The notes below the pieces were generated by a model. It made no database searches and was not told where the DNA came from. It was given only the letters and a program-made list of their open reading frames with translations. This document shows positions 37,062-45,844 of a stretch of 64,000 nucleotides of DNA, one piece after another (position 1 is the first letter of the stretch; every line of letters starts with the position of its first letter). This DNA is from Arthrobacter woluwensis (lineage in GTDB: Bacteria; Actinomycetota; Actinomycetes; Actinomycetales; Micrococcaceae): assembly GCF_030816155.1 (NCBI RefSeq), contig NZ_JAUSXR010000001.1, positions 3,444,096 to 3,508,095 on the forward strand. The letters are read 5' to 3'. The position numbers and the translations under genes were made by a program.

Positions 37062-38405
37062 TCAGCTCCGCGGGATGTCCAGATCGCTCAGCCTGAGTTC
37101 CTTCGTCTCTTTGGCACAGGCCACCGCGATGATCGAGATGACTCCCATGAGCGCCAGGTACAGGCCGATCGCCAGGCCGCTGCCGAAGGCCTGGTAGAGC
37201 GCCAGGGCGACGATCGGGGAGAGCGAGCCCGCCACGAGGGACGCGAGGTTGTAGGCGATCGACGTCCCCGAATAGCGCACCGACGTCGGGAAGAGCTCCG
37301 AGAAGAAGGCGCCGATCACCGAGCTGTAGGCGGCGAAGATCAGGAGGCCGCCCACGGCCGCGAGGATGATCATCCCGGGATTCCTGGTGTCCAGCAGGGC
37401 GAAGAAGGCGAAGCCCCAGGCGACCGTGGCCACGGACGCGGCGATCATCACCGGCTTGCGGCCGATCCGGTCCGCGAGGATCGCGAGCAATGGAATGGCC
37501 ACCACGGCCACGGCCTGGCCGATCATCACGGCGTTCAGGCCGACCTGACGGTTGAGCTTCAGGATCTCCGTGACGTACGTGATGATGAACAGCGAGTAGA
37601 TGTAGAAGCCGGCGTTCTCGCCCATCCGGCTGCCCGCCGCGATGAGGATCTCCCGCCAGTGCTTGCGGAAGACGGTGAAGACCGGCTGCTTGGCCGCCGT
37701 GCCGTGCTGCGCCTCGGCCTGTGCCTGAGAGGCCTTGAAGAGCGGCGTCTCCTGCACATAGAGCCGCAGGATGAGGCCGATGATCACGAGCACGGCGGAC
37801 AGGCCGAAGGCGATGCGCCAGCCCCAGGCGAGGAACTCGGCCTGCGGCAGCACGGCGGAGAGGATGGCCAGGACGCCGGCGGCCAGAAGGTTGCCGAGCG
37901 GAGGGCCGACGTTCGGCCAGGAGGCCCAGAAGGCGCGCTTGGTGCTGTCGTCGCTGTACTCGGAGACGAGAAGCACCGCGCCGCCCCATTCGCCGCCGAG
38001 GGCGAAGCCCTGTACGAGACGCAGGAAGAGCAGCAGCAGGGGAGCCCAGACGCCGATCGAGGCGTAGGACGGGATGACGGCGATCAGGGCGGTCGCGATG
38101 CCCATCAGCAGAAGGCTGGCCACCAGGGTGGTCTTGCGGCCGTGCTTGTCGCCGTAGTGGCCGAGGACCAGCGCGCCCAGCGGCCGCGCCAGGAACCCGG
38201 CCGCGAACGTGCCCATGGCCAGCATGGTGCTCACCACGGGGTCTCCCGTGGGGAAGAACAGCTTGTTGAAGACGAGGGCCGCGGCCGTGCCGTACAGGAA
38301 GAAGTCGTACCACTCGACGGCGGTGCCGGCCAGGCTGGAGGCGGCGACCGCCGGGAGGGTGGTGTGTTTGCGCCGTTCCGGGCGGGTGACGGTGGGTGTG
38401 CTCAT
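37062..38405 (-). CDS. MFS transporter, metabolite:H+ symporter (MHS) family
   Basis: 447 residues, twelve helices. Typical MHS N-terminus ASSLAGTAVEWYDFFLYGTAAALVF, loop motif LGHYGDKHGRKTTL, and the helix-5 block GGEWGGAVLLVSEYS. MHS carriers move organic acids, proline/betaine or shikimate. No enzyme gene adjoins it to suggest the substrate. An AT-rich dyad upstream is a likely operator. Confidence 0.9.
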   Translation of the reverse strand: MSTPTVTRPERRKHTTLPAVAASSLAGTAVEWYDFFLYGTAAALVFNKLFFPTGDPVVSTMLAMGTFAAGFLARPLGALVLGHYGDKHGRKTTLVASLLLMGIATALIAVIPSYASIGVWAPLLLLFLRLVQGFALGGEWGGAVLLVSEYSDDSTKRAFWASWPNVGPPLGNLLAAGVLAILSAVLPQAEFLAWGWRIAFGLSAVLVIIGLILRLYVQETPLFKASQAQAEAQHGTAAKQPVFTVFRKHWREILIAAGSRMGENAGFYIYSLFIITYVTEILKLNRQVGLNAVMIGQAVAVVAIPLLAILADRIGRKPVMIAASVATVAWGFAFFALLDTRNPGMIILAAVGGLLIFAAYSSVIGAFFSELFPTSVRYSGTSIAYNLASLVAGSLSPIVALALYQAFGSGLAIGLYLALMGVISIIAVACAKETKELRLSDLDIPRS

Positions 38406-38488
38406 GTGAACCTCGTTGATGCCGGGGCCGCTGCGTCAGGGCGGCGGAGCCAGGGTGGAACGGTGATCCCCGGGCCGGGAATGTGACC

Positions 38489-38516
38489 GTACACACACTG
38501 TAGATTGTGTGTATAC
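38489..38516 (-). promoter_or_regulatory. Candidate promoter/operator of the MHS carrier gene
   Basis: GTACACACAC and GTGTGTATAC form a near-perfect dyad. On the minus strand TAGACA and TACAGT, 18 nt apart, could be -35 and -10, with the dyad covering the -10. Confidence 0.5.
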
Positions 38517-38583
38517 AACGTGTCTACGATTTTTCCGAGGTTGCTGAAGCGTGAAGCCGGAGGGTTGGAGCACGGTCGCGCCC

Positions 38584-38642
38584 GCGAGATGACAGTTGGC
38601 GCCCTCACCCGGCTCGGGTGAGGGCGCCAACTGTCATCTCGC
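38584..38642. repeat. Long hairpin, perfect 27-bp arms
   Basis: Arms 38584-38610 and 38616-38642 around GGCTC. It lies 14 nt after the DUF3100 gene stop and may end that transcript, but is far longer than the conventional terminators nearby and has no T tract. Confidence 0.9.
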
Positions 38643-38656
38643 GAAGAGGGGGCGGC

Positions 38657-40006
38657 TCAGTGCCAGAACCCCAGGGAGAACTCGGCGATCAGGGTCGCGA
38701 ACAGGAACGATGCCGTGATGGCCACGAGGCCCACCGGGATGATCCGCCAGCCGATCTTGCGGAGCAATCCGATGTCCTTGCCGAGGGAGAGGCCCGCGAG
38801 CGTCAGCACGATCGTGGTGATGGACAGGAAGTCCACGGCGCCGACCGTGCTGTGCATGAAGGAGGCCAGCGGAGGGATGAGCGGGCTCGACGCCAGAGCT
38901 CCCAGGGTGGTCAGCCAGATGACCGCCTGCACCTTGTTGCGGGTGAGCTTGGCCAGGCCGTAGGCGGCGAGCAGCATGGCGATGATGACCAGGTAGCCGA
39001 CGACCGTCAGGACGCTGAAACCCTTGCCTGCGGCGAGATCCGCCATGGTGGCAGTGACGAGCCCCAGGCCTCCGACGATCGGCAGCGCGACCCGGGAGGG
39101 GACGGCGGTGTGAGCCGTCGCGTCGGCGACCTCGGTGCGGAAGGTGGCGTTGCCGGCGTCGTCGGTGGCAGGTGCGACGGCGGCGGGCCCGGCGACGGCG
39201 ACGGCGGCAGGGGTGCGGGTGAGCAGGCGGTAGACGCGGTCCGCGAGCGGCAGTGCGATGTACATGCCGACGTAGACGCCGAGCAGGCTCGTGATCATGT
39301 TGGACACGGCGGCCATGCCGAGGATGGCCGTCTTGTCATCCGGGTAGGCGCCGATGATGCTCGCCGCCGAGGCCGCCATCATGGAACCGGACCCCACGCC
39401 CGCGCCCATGGCGAGGGCCAGCGGGTCGAAGATTTTCCAGTTCGCCACGAGGGACGAGATCAGGCTGATGTGCACGGTGCCGAACACCGTGCCGAAGACG
39501 TACATGGCCAGCACGCCGCGGTACTCGTCCGAGTTGGGCCCGAAGCGCTCGGAGACCATGGCGAACGCGGGCTCGCGGTCCAGGGAGAACGTGGCGCCCA
39601 CGGTCGCGCGGCCCATCTTCAGCAGCACCGCCAGCGGCAGCGCCAGCACGATGGTCCCGAGCAAGTGCCCGACCTCCTGCAGGAGGAGAGCCGGCCCGGC
39701 CTTGAGCATGGTGGGGATGTTCGGCCCGATGTCCACGGACAGGCGGGCGCAGAGCACCAGGACGGCGACGCCGGACAGGGCTGCCGCGAGCCGTTGGTAC
39801 TTGACGGGCAGCGGCTTGATCTTCTGGACCGAGATGACCAGCCCCATGAGCAGCCCCCACACCATGGGGAAGATCAGGAGCGCGCCGACGCCGATGCTGA
39901 CTTTGAGCGGGCCGATGAGCTGCGCCGTGATGGCGACGGCGAGGGCCATGGCCGCGAGGGGAAGGGCCTTGGTCCGGGTGGTCTGGGGAGAGGTGGTGGT
40001 GGTCAT
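38657..40006 (-). CDS. DUF3100 family membrane protein, likely transporter
   Basis: 449 residues with about 10-12 hydrophobic helices (ALPLAAMALAVAITAQLIGPL at the N-terminus; FLSITTIVLTLAGLSLG near the C-terminus). Conserved polar patches include HISLISSLVANWKIFDP and GAGVGSGSMMAASAASIIGAYP. I recall DUF3100 proteins being found beside M20-type amidohydrolases, as here; its start overlaps the M20 stop by 4 bp. Probably imports or exports the peptidase substrate or product. Confidence 0.83.
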   Translation of the reverse strand: MTTTTSPQTTRTKALPLAAMALAVAITAQLIGPLKVSIGVGALLIFPMVWGLLMGLVISVQKIKPLPVKYQRLAAALSGVAVLVLCARLSVDIGPNIPTMLKAGPALLLQEVGHLLGTIVLALPLAVLLKMGRATVGATFSLDREPAFAMVSERFGPNSDEYRGVLAMYVFGTVFGTVHISLISSLVANWKIFDPLALAMGAGVGSGSMMAASAASIIGAYPDDKTAILGMAAVSNMITSLLGVYVGMYIALPLADRVYRLLTRTPAAVAVAGPAAVAPATDDAGNATFRTEVADATAHTAVPSRVALPIVGGLGLVTATMADLAAGKGFSVLTVVGYLVIIAMLLAAYGLAKLTRNKVQAVIWLTTLGALASSPLIPPLASFMHSTVGAVDFLSITTIVLTLAGLSLGKDIGLLRKIGWRIIPVGLVAITASFLFATLIAEFSLGFWH

Positions 40007-41209
40007 GCGATGGCCTCGGTGGTGACGGGGTGGTAGGCGGCCGCGGTGAAGCGCGCCTTCTGCTCGGGATCCGACGCCGCGGCGGCCACGGTGGAGGCCA
40101 TCGCATAGGCGGCGTCGAACATGGCCTCGTAGGCCTGGGGGGTGTCGGCGGCGGCGGTGAAGCCGGCGGAGTGGATCGGGGAGCTCGCCCCGGGGATGGA
40201 GAACATGGGGTGAATGCTGGGGATCACCTGGCTGATGTTGCCCATGTCCGTGGAGCCGCCGCCGGAGGAGTCCTTGGCGGGCGTGACGTCGTGCCCCCGG
40301 GAGCCGAACGCTTCGCTCCAGTGGGCGGAGAGCTGGGGGTCCTGGAACAGAGGCTCGTAAAGCGGTTCGATGTCCTCGATGCTCAGATCCGTGCCCGTCG
40401 CCAGGGCTGCGCCCTCGAAGCAGTTCTGCACGCGGGAGACGAGCGATTCGTACTCCGGGAGCGTGAAGGCGCGGCACTCGAAGTCGACGACCGCGTGGTC
40501 CGGGATGATGTTGGTGGCCACGCCGGCCTCGCGGACGAAGAGCGCCACCCGGTGGTCGTCGGGAAGCTGCTGACGCAGGAGGCCGATGGCCACCTGACTC
40601 AGCACCGCGCCGTCGGCGGCGTTGATGCCACGGTGCGGCATCGCGGCAGCATGCGCGGCCTGGCCGGAGAAGGTGGCGCGGAAGCGTCCGACGGCCTGGG
40701 AGCTGGTGCCGAGCGGGTTGGCGGTGCGGCCCTCCGGTCCGGGATGGGCCATGAGCGAGAGGCCGACGCCGTCGAACGCGCCGGCGTCCAGCAGGAGGGA
40801 CTTGCCGCCGCCGTGCTCCTCGGCCGGGGTGCCGATCGCCTTGAGCGTGATGCCCAGCTCGTCGACGAAGGGCGCGAGGGCCAGGGCTGCGCCGACGGGT
40901 GGAACCCGCGATCAGGTTGTGGCCGCAGGCGTGGCCGACTTCCGGGAGGCAGTCGTACTCGACGCAGATGGCCACGACGAGGTCGCCGGAGCCGAGGGTG
41001 GCGCTGAACGCGGTGTCGAGGCCGCCCGTGCCCCGTTCGACGTCGAAGCCGGCGTTCTCCAGCACGTCGGTGATGGCGGCGGCGGCCTGGAACTCCTCGA
41101 AGGAGAGCTCCGGATGGGCGTGGATGAACCGGGCCATCTCCAGGACGGCGGGGCGTGCGGCGCTGAGGGCCTGGTCGATCTTCTGGCTGAAGGGGGCGGC
41201 GGAAGGCAT
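40003..41209 (-). pseudogene. M20-family amidohydrolase (PM20D2/AbgB-like), frameshifted
   Basis: Zinc peptidase/amidohydrolase. N-terminal part (MPSAAPFSQKI through GHACGHNLIAGST, with metal-binding His in HACGHN) is in one frame; from VGAALALAPFVDELG to the end (PEQKARF, YHPVTTEAIA) it is in another. One extra base in the GGG run at 40897-40899 (+ strand) accounts for the shift; without it the protein would have about 401 residues, normal for the family. STDMGNISQVIPSIHPMFSIPG is typical of the PM20D2 group, which cleaves unusual dipeptides. Coupled to DUF3100 by a 4-bp overlap. Confidence 0.87.
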
Positions 41210-41351
41210 GGTGCTCCTGAGGCAGGGGGTAGGGAGGGGCGGCCCGGGGTGTGGGGCAGCGGCCGGAGGCGTAGGCGCGGGACCGGCGCGGGACCGGCGG
41301 GGAGATGCGGGGAGATGCGGGGTGTGGAAGGGGTGGGTGGGGACGCCGGAC

Positions 41352-42245
41352 TCAGGTGGTGTAGAGGTCCAGGTCCTGCCAGAACTGCGAGGTTCTTTCG
41401 ATGCCGGCTTTGACGCGCTCGGGTTCGCGCGCTTCCATGCCGGCGAGCAGGCCGTACGCCACGGATGTCGAGGCGGTGGCCGACTGGAAGGCGTAGACGC
41501 CTTCGGACGGGACGAGCAGCAGGTGGTGGCTCGCCTTGGCAAGATCGGTGGACTTGAGGTCCGTGACGGCCACCACCGTGGCGCCCGCCTGGTGGGCGAG
41601 CTGGGCGGCGACCGTGAGGTGCTTGAGGGGTCGCCACAGGTGGAATACCACCAGGACGTCCCCGGGTCCGAGCGAGCTGACGAGCGAGGCCAGGTGCACT
41701 CCGGCGCGGCCTTCGAACGTCACGGGATAGCCCATGGTCGCGGCCAGGTGGGAGAACACGACGGCGGCGCCCGAGTAGGAGCCCTGCGCGACGACGGCGA
41801 TGCGGCGCGCGCCGCAGAGGGCGGCCACGGCGTCGTCGGCGGCCTGGGGGTCCACGCTCTCCATGGCGAGACGGAGGTTCTCCGCGTCGTGGGCCAGGGA
41901 GTCGTGGATGGGCGAGCGGACCTCCACGCGGTGCGAGAGCGGCGCAGTGTTGGCGATGTGCATGAGATACCGGGCGCGGAGTTCGCGCTGGAGATCCGGC
42001 CAGCCGCGGTAGCCGAGCGCCTGGGCGGTCCGCACCACGCTGGAGCTGTTGACTCCGGCGCGGTTGGCCACCTCGGTGACGTCGCCGTAGGACGCGAGTT
42101 TCGGGTTGACCGTCAGCGCGTCCACCACGCGGGCCTGGGCCTTGGTGAGCTTGAGGGGCGGGATGGCGTCGCCGAGCCACTGCTGTCCGACGGCGGCGGC
42201 GGCGTCCTCGGATTCCGGGGCGCCGGTGGGCTGGTCCTGAGTCAT
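41352..42245 (-). CDS. MurR/RpiR-family regulator
   Basis: 297 residues. N-terminal helix-turn-helix (ASYGDVTEVANRAGVNSSSVVRTAQALGYRGWPDLQRELR) and C-terminal SIS sugar-isomerase fold (ARRIAVVAQGSYSGAAVVF and DVLVVFHLWRPLKHLT). Start MTQDQPTG after AAGGAGG. It heads the M20/DUF3100 cassette and likely controls it. The region upstream repeats TGCA-containing words (TTTGCAATTG, TGTGCAGA, TTCTGCACAAG), possible binding sites. Confidence 0.9.
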   Translation of the reverse strand: MTQDQPTGAPESEDAAAAVGQQWLGDAIPPLKLTKAQARVVDALTVNPKLASYGDVTEVANRAGVNSSSVVRTAQALGYRGWPDLQRELRARYLMHIANTAPLSHRVEVRSPIHDSLAHDAENLRLAMESVDPQAADDAVAALCGARRIAVVAQGSYSGAAVVFSHLAATMGYPVTFEGRAGVHLASLVSSLGPGDVLVVFHLWRPLKHLTVAAQLAHQAGATVVAVTDLKSTDLAKASHHLLLVPSEGVYAFQSATASTSVAYGLLAGMEAREPERVKAGIERTSQFWQDLDLYTT

Positions 42246-42372
42246 CGCCACCTCCTTCTCGCTTGTGATGCTCGTCTCATTTGCAATTGTATGTGCAGAT
42301 TGCCGTTTCTGCACAAGTTTTTGCAGAGCTGGGACGAGCGGCTTGTTTCGAAGTGGCGGAGAGTGGCGGGGA

Positions 42373-44130
42373 TCAGGAGCCGGTGAGGTCGTGCCAGAGC
42401 AGCGCGACCGTCAGGGAGGCCCGGGATTCCGGATCCTCCAGGGGCAGGCCGAGCAGGTCCTGCAAGGCTTTCACGTGGGAATACAGGGCCTGGCGGCTGA
42501 CATTCCGCGCCTTGGCCAGCGACGTCATGTTCCCGCCGTGTGCCAGGTAGTCCCGCAACAGCTGAAGGGTCGGTGCCCTGCCCGCTTCCAGGAGGGGCCC
42601 GAGTTCAGACTGCGCGAAAGCCTTCACGCGGGAGTCCTCTCCGAGGAGGGCGAGGAGGCCGCGGAGCCGGATGTCCGCGAACCGATAGAAGGGCAGATGG
42701 CGGGAACCCAGCGTGGCGGCTGTCTCCGCCACCTGATCGGCGTCATCCAGGCCCCGCGCCGCGGCGACGAGGGAGCGTTCCGCCCGCCCGGCCCCGAGGG
42801 TCCAGCGGAAACCCGCCAGCTGGGGGGCGGCGGCCAGGCGGTGCAGCGCGGAGTCCTCCAGTTCCCGTGCCGCGAGCGGCAGGAGGATCGCCACGGATCC
42901 GGCGTGCAGACTCGAGGCGAGCGCCGACTGCCGGGTGCTCTGGGCCCAGGCCTGAAGCGCGTCGAGGAAGGCGCGCTCGCGGAGCTGCACTTCCGTGGCG
43001 TCCGGAGTGTCCACGGCGGACGCCGCTCCGGACGAGCCTGCCCCCGCGGCCCCTGGCCCGGTGCTAGTCCCGACGCCGGCCTCGAGCCGGGCGACCAGCG
43101 GCACATACGCCGCGCCCCGGGACAGTCCGAGCGCCGTGGCGCGCGCCAGCGCCTCCTGCTCGTCCGGTGGTGTGGCCTGGCGGAGGTCCTGGATGAGGCC
43201 GGAGCGGGCCTGGAAGAGCACCTCCCGCCGGTCGCGACCGGCCATCCGGGCCATCGTCAGCGCCTGCCCGGCGCGTTCGAGGACCTGGAAGGCGTCGGCG
43301 AGATCGCGGCCCGAGTCGTCCCCGTCCGGGCTGCCGGCTTCCTCCGGTGCAGACCCGGGTGCGGACTCGGGCGCGAACTCGGGCGCCACGAGCCGGCCCC
43401 ACCGCTGCCCCGTGAGGCCCACCGGTGTCTGCAGCCAGCGGTCCCCACCCGTGCCGAAGGCCGTCTGGTTGCGGTACCCGACGAATCGGGACCGCTCGGC
43501 CCAGCCGTCCAGCAGCCGTGCGGGGTCACGGTCCCGCGCCGAGTAGCTGAGCACCAGGTGGGCCGGGTCCTCGAAGACCACGGGGCTGTCCAGGAGTGCC
43601 GCGGTGGCTTCCACGATCCTGCTCTCCCCGGCGTTCCCCACGCTCAGGGCCGTGAACACCTCGTGGACGTGGCGGGCGCGCTCGAGCCTCCGGACCTGGT
43701 GGTCCATCAGGGCGCGATGAGCCTCCTCGGTCACCTGGACGAAGCGCACGCGGCGGGTGAGGAGGATCAGCGGGCAGGCTACGGCTCCGGCCGCGGCACG
43801 GAGGTGGGCCGCCGCGCGGACGTCGGGAGCGCCGTCGTCGTCCACCAGTTCGACCGCGACGGCGGCCGCCCCCGCCGCCTGGTAGCGCTCCAGGAAGGTG
43901 CGGGTCAGGTCCGCCGAGTGCCGAAAGGCGAGGCCGGTGGTGAGCACGAGTTCGCCGCCCTCAAGCAGCGAACTGGCCTCCGCCTCCTCGGCGATGTGCA
44001 CCCAGCGGACCGGGGCGTCGAGACCGGCCTCGCCCGCCAGCACCTCCGGGGATCCGGCCCGGAGGGCGTCCAAGTCGAGGGCGTCCCGCACGGTGAGGGG
44101 CCGCTGGAAAGGGAATGAGGCCGGGATCAT
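42373..44130 (-). CDS. PucR-family transcriptional regulator
   Basis: 585 residues. N-terminal PucR domain (LTVRDALDLDALRAGSPEVLAG through WVHIAEEAEASSLLEGGELVLTTG) and C-terminal helix-turn-helix (TLQLLRDYLAHGGNMTSLAKARNVSRQALYSHVKALQDLLGL). Ala/Gly/Ser-rich linkers separate the domains. PucR proteins activate purine, GABA or beta-alanine use. Start MIPASFPF; divergent from mmsA, 104 bp apart. Confidence 0.92.
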   Translation of the reverse strand: MIPASFPFQRPLTVRDALDLDALRAGSPEVLAGEAGLDAPVRWVHIAEEAEASSLLEGGELVLTTGLAFRHSADLTRTFLERYQAAGAAAVAVELVDDDGAPDVRAAAHLRAAAGAVACPLILLTRRVRFVQVTEEAHRALMDHQVRRLERARHVHEVFTALSVGNAGESRIVEATAALLDSPVVFEDPAHLVLSYSARDRDPARLLDGWAERSRFVGYRNQTAFGTGGDRWLQTPVGLTGQRWGRLVAPEFAPESAPGSAPEEAGSPDGDDSGRDLADAFQVLERAGQALTMARMAGRDRREVLFQARSGLIQDLRQATPPDEQEALARATALGLSRGAAYVPLVARLEAGVGTSTGPGAAGAGSSGAASAVDTPDATEVQLRERAFLDALQAWAQSTRQSALASSLHAGSVAILLPLAARELEDSALHRLAAAPQLAGFRWTLGAGRAERSLVAAARGLDDADQVAETAATLGSRHLPFYRFADIRLRGLLALLGEDSRVKAFAQSELGPLLEAGRAPTLQLLRDYLAHGGNMTSLAKARNVSRQALYSHVKALQDLLGLPLEDPESRASLTVALLWHDLTGS

Positions 44131-44160
44131 GGACACAGTGTATGTTTTTCCGCCGAATGC

Positions 44161-44175
44161 GCGACAGTATGTCGC
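44161..44175. promoter_or_regulatory. Candidate PucR operator
   Basis: GCGACA-GTA-TGTCGC, a perfect palindrome midway between the divergent pucR-type and mmsA genes. Confidence 0.55.
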
Positions 44176-44234
44176 GTGTGCGGGCTGATTTCCCGGCGCA
44201 GGATGATCCCAGGACATTCCCTGAAAGGACCACC

Positions 44235-45725
44235 ATGCAGAACATCACGCACTGGATCAACGGCAAGCCGGTCGAGGTCGACGGCAGCCGATTCGGCGAC
44301 GTCACCAACCCCGCCACGGGCAAGGTCACCGGCCGGGTCGCGCTCGCGAGCAAGGCCACCACCGACGAGGCCGTGGCCGCCGCGGCCGCCGCCTTCCCGG
44401 GCTGGCGCGACACCTCCCTGGCCCGCCGCGTGCAGGTCCTCTTCGCCTTCCGCGAGCTCCTGAACGCCCGCAAGTCCGAACTGGCCGCGATCATCACGGC
44501 CGAACACGGCAAGGTCCTGGAGGACGCCCTGGGGGAGATCGCCCGAGGTCAGGAGGTCGTGGAGTTCGCCTGCGGCATCCCGCACCTGCTCAAGGGCGGC
44601 TACACCGAGAGCGCCTCCACCAAGGTGGACGTCCACTCCCTGCGTCAGCCGCTGGGTGTCGCCGCGATCATCTCGCCCTTCAACTTCCCGGCGATGGTGC
44701 CCATGTGGTTCTTCCCGGTCGCGATCGCCGCCGGCAACACCGTCGTGATCAAGCCGAGCGAGAAGGATCCGACCGCCGCCAACTGGCTCGCCTCCCTCTG
44801 GAAGGAAGCCGGGCTGCCGGACGGCGTGTTCAACGTCCTGCACGGTGACAAGGAAGCCGTCGACGCCCTGCTGGACTCCCCGGAGGTCTCGGCCGTCTCC
44901 TTCGTCGGCTCCACCCCGATCGCCCGCTATGTCTACGAACGCGGCACCGCCGCCGGCAAGCGCGTCCAGGCCCTGGGCGGCGCGAAGAACCACATGCTGG
45001 TCCTGCCGGACGCCGATCTGAACCTCGCCGCCGACGCCGCCGTGAACGCCGGATTCGGCGCCGCGGGCGAGCGCTGCATGGCCATCTCCGCCGTGGTCGC
45101 CGTGGACGCGGTCGCGGACGAACTCGTGGCGAAGATCGCCGAGCGCACCCGCACCCTGCGGATCGGCGACGGCACCCGCGGCTGCGACATGGGCCCGCTC
45201 ATCACCGCGGCCCACCGCGACAAGGTGGCCGGCTACATCGACGCCGGCATCGAACAGGGCGCCACCGTGGTCCTGGACGGCCGCCACCCCAGCCCTGATG
45301 CCGAGGGCGACGGCTTCTTCCTCAACCCGACCCTCTTCGACAACGTCACCCCGGACATGACGATCTACCAGGACGAGATCTTCGGCCCCGTCCTCTCCGT
45401 GGTCCGCGTCCCCGGCTTCGACGAGGGCCTGGAGCTCATCAACTCCAACCTCTACGGCAACGGCACGGCCATCTTCACCAACGACGGCGGGGCGGCGCGC
45501 CGCTTCGAGAACGAGGTCACCGTGGGCATGGTCGGCATCAACGTGCCGATCCCCGTGCCGATGGCCTACTACTCCTTCGGCGGCTGGAAGAACTCCCTCT
45601 TCGGCGACACCCACGCCTACGGGCCCGACGGCGTGCACTTCTTCACCCGCGGCAAGGTGGTGACCACGCGCTGGCAGGACCCCAGCCACGGCGGGCTCAA
45701 CCTCGGTTTCCCCACCAACTCCTGA
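44235..45725 (+). CDS. mmsA: CoA-acylating methylmalonate-semialdehyde dehydrogenase
   Basis: Converts malonate or methylmalonate semialdehyde with CoA and NAD to acetyl- or propionyl-CoA. 496 residues with PFNFPAMVPMWFFPVAIAAGNT, FVGSTPIARYVYERG, catalytic cysteine in AAGERCMAISAVV and the C-terminal GGWKNSLFGD. ATG after AAAGGACC. First gene of the PucR-controlled cassette; the next gene supplies its semialdehyde substrate. Confidence 0.94.
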   Translation: MQNITHWINGKPVEVDGSRFGDVTNPATGKVTGRVALASKATTDEAVAAAAAAFPGWRDTSLARRVQVLFAFRELLNARKSELAAIITAEHGKVLEDALGEIARGQEVVEFACGIPHLLKGGYTESASTKVDVHSLRQPLGVAAIISPFNFPAMVPMWFFPVAIAAGNTVVIKPSEKDPTAANWLASLWKEAGLPDGVFNVLHGDKEAVDALLDSPEVSAVSFVGSTPIARYVYERGTAAGKRVQALGGAKNHMLVLPDADLNLAADAAVNAGFGAAGERCMAISAVVAVDAVADELVAKIAERTRTLRIGDGTRGCDMGPLITAAHRDKVAGYIDAGIEQGATVVLDGRHPSPDAEGDGFFLNPTLFDNVTPDMTIYQDEIFGPVLSVVRVPGFDEGLELINSNLYGNGTAIFTNDGGAARRFENEVTVGMVGINVPIPVPMAYYSFGGWKNSLFGDTHAYGPDGVHFFTRGKVVTTRWQDPSHGGLNLGFPTNS

Positions 45726-45844
45726 GTCGTCCCGGGCTCCCCGCGGCTGCGGGGAGCCGGCGGCCGGGGGACGGCCCGCCCGGGTGGGCGCGCCGTCGTC
45801 GTGCATTCCCTTCAGATTCACCCTTAGACGCAAAGGACCCTCTC

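Noticed and set aside
38657-41542. 961-codon ORF joining DUF3100 to the M20 N-terminus
   Set aside because: Caused by the M20 frameshift placing both in one frame; the middle is nonsense.
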